Part shown: piece by piece, positions 11,691 through 20,847 of the stretch
Numbering within the stretch: position 1 is the first letter of the stretch
Layout of the letters: each line of letters starts with the position of its first letter
Assembly (NCBI RefSeq): GCF_900660725.1
Contig: NZ_LR215044.1
Span: 558,001 to 622,000 of the forward strand
DNA length: 64,000 nt
Source: Mycoplasmopsis arginini
Lineage (GTDB): Bacteria; Bacillota_I; Bacilli_A; Mycoplasmatales; Metamycoplasmataceae
Direction of reading: 5' to 3'
Translations under genes and position numbers: made by a program
The notes under the pieces: model-generated
Told to the model about the DNA's origin: nothing
The model's database searches: none
The model's input: only the letters and a program-made list of their open reading frames with translations

Positions 11691-12613
11691 TGAAAAAAAA
11701 ACAAAATTTTTTATTTTTAACTTCAGTTTTACCTTTTTCAATGTTGCCTATTGCAGCGGTTTCTTGCCAAAACCCGAACAATAATTTAAATGAGTCAAAA
11801 CTAAGCAACATTATTCAAAATAATAATAAAGAAAATAAGTGAGATGTCTTTCTAAAATACGAATATGTAAATTCTTTATTAAATCTTGCTTTTAAAAATG
11901 ATAGTGACAAAAAGGCTTTTATTGAAAAACAAAAGAACATTAGTGATAGTTATTTAACAACCGTTAAAGAATATTTACTCTACAGTAATAATGTTGTTGC
12001 TATGCATGGCTCAAATGATACTATCTCTTCAAAAAATAAAGTTATTGCATTAAAAGAATTTAGCCCTGAGCTTGACAAATTATTCAAAGAAAACTGACTA
12101 TGATTCTTATTTAACCTTGATAGATTTACTTTTGCATTATACAACTCATTTGATCAATTTCAAGGAACTTTGGAATCACTAAGTCAAGATATTCAAAAGA
12201 ATAGTCTAGACTTAAGTTCATTTAACAGACCTACAACGAATGAAGTTTTACAGTTTGTAGTACACGAAAACAAAACTGAAAATAATTTAGAATATGAAGT
12301 TCACTTACTAACAAAACAAGGAATTATTTTAAAGATTACAATTAACACTAATTTTAAAGATGGTAACAATCCTATTCCCGAAGAAAATCAAAAAACTGAT
12401 GTTTCTATTTTTACATATTCATACATTTATCCTTCATTGTTTCAAAATGATGTAATATTGCAAAAATTTGATTTATCAAAATATGTTAGAGCTTTGACAT
12501 TATGATCTACTTCTCCTTCACAAAGATGAGTTAAAATTTTATTTGATGAAGAGTATGGTGGTGCACCATTAAGATTTACGATTGTTTATGTAGATGATAA
12601 AAAAGCAGCCTAG
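11690..12613 (+). CDS. Lipoprotein of unknown function, third of three in tandem
   Basis: A 307-residue predicted lipoprotein. The signal sequence begins MKKKQNFLFL and has lipobox AAVSC with Cys26. The ATG shares its A with the stop of the previous gene (TAATG), a standard coupled start. A Trp-rich segment (NWLWFLFNLDRF) matches similar segments in the two preceding lipoproteins. In-frame TGA at 11840 and several later sites are Trp. The stop overlaps by a few bases, tail to tail, with the stop of pepF on the other strand, and both stops lie in one hairpin. The function is unknown. Confidence 0.8.
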
Positions 12614-12630
12614 TTGCTGCCTTTTTTATT
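12598..12630. terminator. Shared terminator containing both convergent stop codons
   Basis: The GCAGC / GCTGC stem (12605-12609 with 12616-12620) has a short loop, flanked by A-run and T-run, so it can work on both strands. The loop holds the TAG of the third lipoprotein gene (12611-12613) and the TAG of pepF (12610-12612 on the minus strand). Confidence 0.75.
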
Positions 12631-14448
12631 AAATATTTTGTCACCTAATTTTATATAATCATTAACTTTGTTTTCTAATATTTCGAATGCTTTTTGGTAA
12701 ATTTCTTCAGAATAAATATCGACCCCAGCTTCTTTTAAAATATTAGCTGGTCAATCTTTATCACCTGCAGATAAAAATTTATCTACATATTCTTTAAGCG
12801 CTTTTTGTCCATCTTTTTTATATTTTTGGAAGAACACATTTGCAACAATATAACCTAATGCATATTTGTAAACATAGAAATAGTAATAAAAATGTGGCAC
12901 CATTACAGAATAAACGTTCATAGCATCGCCTTCTTTTAAAGTTATATCTGACATATTATACTTTTCTGAAACTTCAACATAAAGTTTTTCAATCGCTTCA
13001 TATGAATTAAGAGGTTCATTCTTATCTATTCTATTATATAGTTCGAATTCAAAATTAGATCATTGTGTTTGTCTTAGAACTGTGCCAATAAAATCGCCGA
13101 TACTTTCGCTAATTAAAAAGAATTTTTCTTCATCGCTTTTTGCTTTAGAAATTAAATAATCATTTAATAATAATTCATTAAAGATTGAAGCGATTTCAGC
13201 TAAGAAAATTGGGTATTGACTTCTAAAAATTGATTGATTTTTATCTGAAAAATAAGAGTGCATCGAATGTCCCATTTCATGGCATAGCGTATTTACAGAA
13301 TTGATTGTGTTATCCCAATTCATTAAAATATAAATTTTTCTTAAACCATAAGATTCGCCTATAGAATAAGCACCAGATCTTTTTGAGGGAACATTTACAT
13401 AATCTATTCATCTTTCCTTAATCGCTTTGTCAACAATTTCAGGATATTCATATGGCATTATTGAAGTTATTTCTTTCAATATCTTCTGACCTTCTTCAAT
13501 TGAATAACTATTTTTTACTTTTACAAGATCAACAGCACCATCTCATAATTCCATTTTCTTATTAAATTTTTGTTCAAAAAAGACTTTACGTGCTTGATAA
13601 TATTTTTTAAAAATATCAATATTTTTTGAAACATTCTTGTATATTATTTCTAAAAGTTTTCTATCAATATGATCAGCTGAGAGGATTGAATCTAATGATG
13701 ATTCGTATTTCCGTTGTAAAGCATTAACCGATATTCCTTTAATGTGTTGATACAACATTTTTGCTAGGCTTTGTTTATGTTTTAAGAAAGCATTGCTATA
13801 ATTAAAATAAGTTTCTTTTCTTACTCTTTCATCCTTGTGTTTCATTAATGCAGGTCTTGTACCTTCAGTAATTTCGTATTTCTTGCCTCATTTATCACGA
13901 GCAAATCCATATGATATTTCACTATCTGTTAAAACTCCAAATAATTCCTCAACGTCGGGATTTCCATGAGCAGTTTCTGTTAAATATTGTTCTACTTTAT
14001 CATCAAGTTTATGCTCTAAATCAAAAAGTGTTGATTCCAAATCTTTTTTTACTTCTTTTAATTCTGGTTTATCTAATCAACTTTTAATCTTGTCTTTATG
14101 TTGGGCAATTCTATTAATCTCTGAACCGAATTTTTTACTATATTCAGATTTGGTTGCTTCAAATTCAGAAATTAATTTATTAACTTCAAAATTAACCACA
14201 TTGGTATTCAATTTATTAGATAAATAATTTTCAATTTTATTTGAAAGTAAAATTATTTTCTCATCAAGTTTGAAAGAATCAACAAAGTCTTCAAAAGATT
14301 CGTATTTAGAATCTTTAATTTCAATTTGCTTATCAAGTAATTCAAAATATTCATTTTTGAGTTCATCAAAAGTTTTATTTCCTAAAATATCTTCTAAATC
14401 AAAACGGTATTTTTCTTCAATATCTTCATATTTATCGTATTTTTTCAT
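12610..14448 (-). CDS. pepF: Oligoendopeptidase F (M3B zinc metallopeptidase)
   Basis: A cytoplasmic peptidase of 612 residues, the normal PepF size. The zinc-binding motif is HEMGH at about 390-394 within [14 protein letters not shown], followed by the third ligand region [11 protein letters not shown]. It cleaves medium-length oligopeptides taken up by the cell. Code-4 Trp codons interrupt the frame in several places, but the frame is continuous from ATG 14448, which has AAAAAGGAG upstream, to TAG at 12610. Its end overlaps the convergent lipoprotein gene. Confidence 0.95.
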
Positions 14449-14492
14449 ATTTTCTCCTTTTTCAATTATTTTAAAATTATTTAAACTAAGAT

Positions 14493-14521
14493 ATAAAAAA
14501 TAAGTTCAAATTGAACTTATT
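14493..14521 (-). terminator. Terminator after apt
   Basis: A near-perfect inverted repeat AATAAGTTC / GAACTTATT (14499-14521), followed on the minus strand by TTTTTTAT. The apt stop codon lies within the arm. Confidence 0.85.
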
Positions 14522-15038
14522 CAATATCATTTTTATCCACAAAAATTAAGCTCTCAATATCACAATTTAATCTTTCTCTTGCATTAAATCCATCCAGTTC
14601 CATTAAAACAATAATTTTTAAAATTTCAACACCTTGTTCTCTCAAAAGTTTAATTATTGCTTCTAGTGTTCCGCCGGTAGCTAAAACGTCGTCAATAATA
14701 ACTGCTTTTTGCCCAGGCTTTACTAAACCTTTTTGTATTTCTAAAATTGAACGACCATACTCTAATCCATAAGCACAACTAATAACTTCTCCAGGTAGTT
14801 TGCCCTTCTTACGAACCATAATAAATGGTTTTGCTAGTTTTGCCGCAACAGGAGTTCCAAATAAAAATCCCCTTGCGTCAGGGCCGACAATTATGTCAGC
14901 TTCACTAGCTAAATCTGACATTTTGTTAATTGTGTAGTTTAATGCTTCTCCATTTGCTAATAAAAGTGAAATGTCTTTAAACTTAACACCAGGTTCAGGA
15001 AAATTTTCAACTGTTCTAATATATTTTTTTAATTCCAT
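14517..15038 (-). CDS. apt: Adenine phosphoribosyltransferase
   Basis: A 173-residue purine-salvage enzyme that makes AMP from adenine and PRPP, important in mycoplasmas that lack de novo purine synthesis. The PRPP-binding motif AVIIDDVLATGGT is at about 112-124. The N-terminal YIRTVENFPEPGVKFKDIS and the GPDARGFLFG loop are typical of Apt. The -10 box TATAAT ends 9 nt before the ATG and there is no Shine-Dalgarno, so the mRNA is probably leaderless. It has its own terminator. The divergent gene at 15226 shares the upstream region. Confidence 0.97.
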   Translation of the reverse strand: MELKKYIRTVENFPEPGVKFKDISLLLANGEALNYTINKMSDLASEADIIVGPDARGFLFGTPVAAKLAKPFIMVRKKGKLPGEVISCAYGLEYGRSILEIQKGLVKPGQKAVIIDDVLATGGTLEAIIKLLREQGVEILKIIVLMELDGFNARERLNCDIESLIFVDKNDIE

Positions 15039-15047
15039 AACTTAATT

Positions 15048-15053
15048 ATTATA
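15048..15053 (-). promoter_or_regulatory. -10 box of apt (leaderless)
   Basis: TATAAT on the minus strand lies nine bases before the apt ATG, so transcription should start at or within a few bases of the start codon. Confidence 0.6.
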
Positions 15054-15211
15054 TTACAAATTTACTTATAAAATAAGTAATTTATGAAACGTTTAAAACT
15101 TAAAAAAATGACAATAATTAAAATTTTTGTAGAAAAAATACCTTATTTTAAATAAAAAACGTTGTTTTTATCAGTTTATTATCTCCTTAAAGTCTTTAGA
15201 TACAAAAGTGC

Positions 15212-15217
15212 TATAAT
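15212..15217 (+). promoter_or_regulatory. -10 box of the 15226 gene (leaderless)
   Basis: TATAAT lies eight bases before the ATG at 15226, and TTAAAG at 15187-15192 is a weak -35 candidate. No Shine-Dalgarno lies between. Confidence 0.6.
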
Positions 15218-15225
15218 TTTTAATT

Positions 15226-15996
15226 ATGAATAAAAATTACGTATATATTGATTTTGAAGCAATATCTGATCCGTTTGCAAGAGTGTTAGCTATTCCTGTT
15301 AATACTCCTTTTGCATATACAGTTGGTGCTCTCAATCAGAATAATAAATTTGAAACTAGAACTTTTATTATTGACTTTCTAAAGACTAATTCAATTAAGT
15401 CTATATGATCAACATTAAAACAAAAAATAATAAAACACATATACGAAATCAATTCTAAACTTAATATAGAAGAAGTAGTTTTTATTGGTCATAATCCCAC
15501 TTTAGAAAAACAAATTTTAATTAAATTATTTCCTAAAAATGCTGTTCAATCTTTACTTGATCCATCTTGTCCTGTTTTATCTTTATCAAAATTAACTGGT
15601 CCTAAATTTACTGAAGAATACTTTCCAAATATTAAGAAAGCTATCGAAGAATCAAATGTTACAACCTTAAAAAAATGAACAGACGGACGTAATGGTTCTA
15701 TTGCAGCCTTTACCGGTTTTTGATTGTATGTTAATGCAATACCACGTTTAAGAGCTAATGATAAAAGAAAGAAATTTATTTTAAAGCTTAATAAAAATTT
15801 AGTAATTAAAGAATTACGTAGATATTCTGGTGACGATGTTAACAAAATGCTTTTTTTAGCATCAGATCCCGATCAAACAAACACTTTAATTAAAAAATAC
15901 CTTTACAAAAAAGATTTATTAAAATTAATTAAAAATATCGATTTTGATGAAAATTTAACTATTAAAGAAATTAAAGAGAAAATATGAACACTTTAA
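15226..15996 (+). CDS. DUF2779-like protein, possible DEDD-type 3'-5' exonuclease fold
   Basis: A 256-residue protein beginning with YIDFEAISDPF, which has the D-x-E arrangement (Asp9, Glu11) of DEDD exonucleases, followed by a Pro-rich TPFAYTV segment, then FIGHNPTLEKQIL, resembling the second exonuclease motif. This order matches the C-terminal domain of DUF2779 proteins, but the protein is shorter than those I know. The enzymatic role is an inference from motif order. In-frame TGA at 15406, 15676, 15721 and 15985 are Trp. The stop is followed by the MATE gene, probably co-transcribed. Confidence 0.6.
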
Positions 15997-16024
15997 TTTT
16001 TTTTGATTAATGAAAGGAGACAGT

Positions 16025-17764
16025 ATGTCAGCAAGTGTTTCACAAAAAGAAAAAAAACATTACTTTAAACGTCTGCTTCCGCAATCTAAATTTGATTGAA
16101 AATTATATTTTGCCAAAACTTGGCCAATTATCATTGGCGAAATTTTATTTTGCCTAAATGGTTTTCTTGATAATTTTATGGTTAGCCATATTCCTTCTGG
16201 AATTGATGCTTTAACATATGCAAATACATATACTGGTATTATATATACTATTTTCTTTGCAATTCAAGGAGTTGCTGGAATGTTTGTTGGGCAATATTAT
16301 GGTAAAAAAGATTTTGACAAAGTAAAACAGATTATGAACTTTAGAATTTGAATGTATTTAGCTATTACAATTTTATTTTCTATCGTTTGTTGAAGTCAAC
16401 CCGACGCTATGATTAGATTAATAGGCGGAACAAAAATAAATCGATCAGCAATTAATGAAGCAAGAATGTATTTGATGTTAATTTGTGTTTCATGAATTAT
16501 AACCTCATTTAACTTTAATACAAATATGCAATTAAATGAAACTGGTCATTCGAATTTAGCTTTCATTTCAGCTTGTTTAACATTATTAAGCAACGCCACA
16601 ATTAATGCCGTTTTACTTTATGGTTTTAGAGGTAATGCATATTATGCTGCTTTTGGATCAATAGTAAGTGCTTTAGTTTGTTTAGCATCAGACTCATTAT
16701 TAACATATTATAAAGATCGCCCTATTTTCATTAATATTTTTAAGATTTATTATATTACAAGACCAATAGCAATTCAAATTGTCAGAAGATTCCCAGCAAT
16801 GCTTATTACAATAGCAGCAATGATAACATTACCAATTAGAATGATTATTTGAGCTAGAGCCTTTCCGGATGATTTAATAAAAGGATCGGGAATCGGTGAA
16901 AAATGAATGGGAATTAATGCTGTAACAATATTGGGATTAGTTGAAAGTTTAGCATCAATTACTTCTGCAATTACTTCTGCTTGTTCATCTAACGTTTCGT
17001 ATTTTGTAGCTGGTAATTTAGGCAAGAATAATTTTGATGAAGCTAAAAAACATGGTTATGCTTTAAGAGGATTCCATACAATAGCTGGTTTTGGAATGTC
17101 TTTATTAATGGTAGGTGTTATTTTTGGGATAGCGTATTCTCCTGCAACTTCAAAAGGAACGCAAGAAGCTGTTAAAAATAATATTGAAATTTATTTACAT
17201 TCAGAAAATTCTGAATTATTAATAAATTCTGTATTTATGATACAAAGTAAAAGCAAAGTAATTAACCAAAAAATAATTAATAATGCAAGAGACGCATTTA
17301 ATTTAATAAATAGTGGAAATTCACACTTTAGTTCAGATCAAATTAAAACGTTTTTTGAAAATAAAGATGTCCAAATTTGATTAAATGCAATGAAAACACA
17401 AGTTGGAGCAACATTTACAAGAACCTTTTTACTTTCTTGCTTAACATTTTTAATGATAAACCCAATATGATGTTGATTCTATACTGCTGCAGCATTACCT
17501 GGGGCGGGTGGAAGAAATCTAGTTGGATCTATTACTATGCTGGCTGCTCATTCATTATCATTTATATGATTAAATATATTAACTTTTGCAATCATTATTC
17601 CATCAAGACAAGAAGGTCAATCTTCAATGAGTTTAGAATTAGCTTACTTTTTATTCTTTTCAATAGATTTTATTAGATGAGGAATTTTTGAAATTGTTGC
17701 TGCAAAAGTTAATTGACAAAGAAATATAACTGAAGAATTAAACAAAAACAAGGCAATTGCTTAA
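16025..17764 (+). CDS. MATE family efflux transporter
   Basis: A 579-residue integral membrane protein of the MATE/MOP flippase superfamily, with about twelve hydrophobic segments in two halves. The first half shows ILFCLNGFLDNFMVSHI and IQGVAGMFVGQYYGKKDFDKVKQIMN, the second NVSYFVAGNLGKNNFDEAKKHGYALRG: the repeated 'GQ/GN-(x)-G-K-x-D/N-x-x-x-A/V-K' loops typical of MATE repeats. A hydrophilic insert of about 70 residues (around 385-455) interrupts the second half. Such proteins export cationic drugs or metabolites using an ion gradient; the substrate here is unknown. The ribosome-binding site AAAGGAG precedes ATG 16025. Confidence 0.85.
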
Positions 17765-17780
17765 ATTGTCTTGTTTTTTT
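17741..17780. terminator. Bidirectional terminator between MATE gene and convergent unit
   Basis: AACAAGGCAATT pairs with AATTGTCTTGTT around a short loop holding the MATE stop codon, with a T-run on both sides. It can also end the minus-strand gyrB-kinase unit that stops at 17784. Confidence 0.85.
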
Positions 17781-17783
17781 ATA

Positions 17784-18575
17784 TTACATTTCAAATGATA
17801 ATTCTAATACAAATTTTATTTTTTCAATTATTCCATCATTTGTTGTTGCAAAAGCCTTGAAAATAAAATTTTGTCCAACAATTTCTTTGTTTTGTATTTC
17901 ATCTTTAAAATACTTATGAACCTGAAAGAAAAATTCCTTAATTTCAAATCCAGTAACATCTTTTTTAGATTCAATAAAATAAGTTTGATCTTCTTTAGTA
18001 AAGAAATATGAAAGAGCTATTTTTAAACTAGTTAATTGCTGAATAAAATATTTAAAAGTAATACCATGTTTTGTTTGCTCATTAAATTTATCAATACTAT
18101 TATGAAGTTGAAGTTGCACAATTTCTTTATCTGTACTATTCAAATCTAAATCCATTGCGTAAGAATTATTTTTATTGAAAAAATTATCTAGATTATAACC
18201 TGTTTTATAAAAAGAATAATTTGCTAGCAAATGAATTCCAAAATTGCTTTCTTGTTTTTTTATTTTTACTTGCTTTTCCAAATCAAAAAAGTCTTTTGCT
18301 AATATTTCTTTTTCTAAAGTAAAAACAGTTTTAGTTTTATTGTCCGGTGTGGTTTGTTTTGTGACATTAATGTCTTTTTTGTCATCGTAAATATATTTAA
18401 TATTTCTAGTTTGATTAGTTGAATAAAAAATTGATATTCCCGAAATTGCCGCAATCGAAATAATAAGACCTGAATACATCAATATTGATGTAAAAATTCG
18501 CTTACGATTCTTTTTGGGTTTTATTTCTTCGTTTTCATTTAATAATTCTTCGTTTATTTTTTTGTCTTTTTTCAT
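17784..18575 (-). CDS. Single-pass membrane protein of unknown function
   Basis: A 263-residue protein with a short, highly charged cytoplasmic N-terminus (Lys/Glu/Asn rich, ending KKNRKR), one transmembrane helix at about 28-50 (TSILMYSGLIISIAAISGIS) and a polar extracytoplasmic domain of about 210 residues. It has no lipobox. No family is recognised. It follows the double-kinase gene by 14 nt with only a weak AAGAG ribosome-binding site and is the last gene of the probable gyrB-kinase operon. Confidence 0.75.
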   Translation of the reverse strand: MKKDKKINEELLNENEEIKPKKNRKRIFTSILMYSGLIISIAAISGISIFYSTNQTRNIKYIYDDKKDINVTKQTTPDNKTKTVFTLEKEILAKDFFDLEKQVKIKKQESNFGIHLLANYSFYKTGYNLDNFFNKNNSYAMDLDLNSTDKEIVQLQLHNSIDKFNEQTKHGITFKYFIQQLTSLKIALSYFFTKEDQTYFIESKKDVTGFEIKEFFFQVHKYFKDEIQNKEIVGQNFIFKAFATTNDGIIEKIKFVLELSFEM

Positions 18576-18589
18576 AAATGCTCTTTTAC

Positions 18590-20068
18590 TTATTTTTTAC
18601 TATTATATTGTTCAACTAATATTTGTTTTATTCTTTTAGCTAATTTTTTAGCCCGATCATTATCATTATTTAAAACTTTGTTATATAAATATTCTGTAAA
18701 TAAAGCTATTAATTTATATTTATAAAAATCTTGTGGCTTATTCATACCATATGTTTTTCAAAATAAATCTTCAGTAAAATTTGCGACGTGAAAGTTTTCA
18801 AACATTAATGCTATATCTAAAAATCTTGAACTCCTATAAGCAACAGATCAATCGATTAAATAAATGTTTTGGTTATCCCCTCATAAAATGCTATCTAAAT
18901 TTAGGTTATTATGGCAATTTGCATCTATCTTTATATTTTTAATTCACTCAATAATTTGTTCAATAAAATCATTATCTCCTATTTCAAGGAATAAATCTTT
19001 CTTATTAATGTTATCTAAATATCAAAAAACTTTTTCGTCAAGAATATAATCAGGAAATGTTACATCGGAATCGTGATATGTTCGCATTATTTTGGCAAGA
19101 ATTTTAATAGTTCTTGTATTTAGTTCAAAATTATCTTTTCTTGTTAATCATCTTCAAATAATTTTATTTTCATCTTCATAAATGAAAGTGGGTACAAAAT
19201 AAAAATGTTCAATTTTATTAATTTTTAAACGGTTATCAAACTGATTATGTTGTTTGTGAACTATAAATTTATTATGTTTTGTTGATGTTTTAGTTTTGTA
19301 CACATTTAGTAGTTCGTGAGCTTTATCTTTATTAATTGTTAAATTGCGATAATCTTTTTTGTATTCTGCTTCTCTAAAAGTATTAACTAAATACATATAG
19401 TCATCAAACTTTTCTTCATTTAGATTAAAAAAATCAATAATTATTTTTTTGCTGATTCCAATATTAATATGCAATAAGACTAAGTCAAAATAAGGAGAAT
19501 TTAAACTAACATTATCAAAATCAACTAATTTAACAAAACCGTATTTATTTACAATAATATTATGTTTCTGAATATCATTATGACTTAAAACTAGTTCATC
19601 ATCTTTATACTTGTGTAATAATTCGTGATATTTTTTATCAGATATTTTAAACTTGTTTCAGTTAAATTTCTTAATATCGACATTAAAAAATTGAAAATTT
19701 TTCACACAATTTAAAATTGAATAAATAATTTCATTTGTTAACTTTAATTGAAATAAATCTACTCCAGGAAATCATTTCTTAATAAATATTCCGTCTTTAA
19801 CAAATAAATAGTCCTTAAAATTTTTGATTACAATATACTCGTTTTCAAATTCTCAAACAAATTTGCTTTTAGGAATTCTAATTTGCACCCAGGTTTCTTC
19901 ATATTTGGCAATAAAATAAATATTATCAAACTCTTTAAAATCAAAACGAGCATGAGTTATTTTATTAGCTAATTCTTTACCAAAAGTAGATGTAATCATT
20001 TGATACATTAACTCAATTTGTTCACTATTTTGATCATCATTATAAATTTTGTTTTCTTTTAAATACAT
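18590..20068 (-). CDS. Tandem fusion of two choline/ethanolamine kinase-like (APH fold) domains
   Basis: One continuous code-4 frame of 492 residues; I checked it codon by codon and found no TAA or TAG. Domain 1 (about 1-215) has the kinase catalytic motif LSHNDIQKHN (H163-N164-D165) and the metal motif LVDFDNV (D183-D185). Domain 2 (about 250-492) has NCHNNLNLDSI (H386-N387-N388) and LIDWSVAYRSS (D406): the catalytic Asp is replaced by Asn, so it may be inactive or regulatory. Domain 2 also shares the FVPxxIYEDExK segment with the single-domain kinase gene just upstream, so the pair looks like a duplication. Likely substrates are choline, ethanolamine or a sugar alcohol; the exact substrate is unknown. 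Confidence 0.8.
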
Positions 20069-20085
20069 AGCATATTCTCTAATTA

Positions 20086-20835
20086 TTAAATTTTATATTC
20101 TTCATCATATTCAGAAATAAGTTTATCAACTCTTTTTAAATATAAGGAATCATCAAAAGGAATTACTTCATGCTTATTAATTCATAAAACAATTAAAGCG
20201 TTTACTATAACTTTATGTGCTAATAAATATTTGGGTTCAAAATCATCCCCATAAGCTTCTAAAAATATTCTTTCTTGTTCTTTATTTAAATTAGATGATT
20301 CAATAAAGTAAGCTAAATCAAAATGAACATCACCCATTGTTGCATACTCTCAATCAGTAATAAAGATTTCTTTCTCGTTATTTATAAAATTAAATAATCA
20401 AAGATCATTATGTACTGGGGCTGAGTTGTCAATATTTTTCAAAAATAAATTAATCTTTTTATAATGTTTATCTAAGACTGGAATTTTACGGCCTAGTTTT
20501 GAAATTTTATCACGGTAAACTTTAAATCTTCTAGCTACTTGATTTTCTTTATAAAACTTTAATTTTGAATTATGCAAAGTAATTATTTTTTTTCCAATTT
20601 CTCTTAATTGATCGTTGGTTAATGTTTCTGGGTCTAAAATATCTCCATTAATTCATTCATTAACAACTTTTTCTTCGTCCTCATAGATAGTTTTAGGAAC
20701 AAAACTAAAACAATTTAAAATTTCGTTTGGTGTTTTGTGATTAAATGAATCATAATTTTTTATTTTAATAAACTGTTTACTTTGAGAATCATGGTATGTC
20801 TTATTTGTAAAACCTTGATTTTTTACTAATTCCAT
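20086..20835 (-). CDS. Choline/ethanolamine kinase-like phosphotransferase (LicA type)
   Basis: A 249-residue kinase with the full active-site set: VHNDLWLFN (H142-N143-D144) and FITDWEYATMGDVHFDLAYF (D161), the pattern of choline kinase and aminoglycoside phosphotransferase fold enzymes. It probably phosphorylates choline or a similar amino alcohol with ATP, which mycoplasmas use for phosphocholine-containing lipids. The start has AAGGA eight bases upstream. It lies 12 nt after the gyrB stop and 17 nt before the double kinase. The Trp codons I see are TGA. Confidence 0.85.
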
Positions 20836-20847
20836 TATAAATCCTTA

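Noticed and set aside
15083-15154. Tiny open frame (23 codons) between apt and the 15226 gene
   Set aside because: It lies in the divergent promoter region, has no Shine-Dalgarno, and its Lys-rich sequence is typical of random AT-rich DNA.
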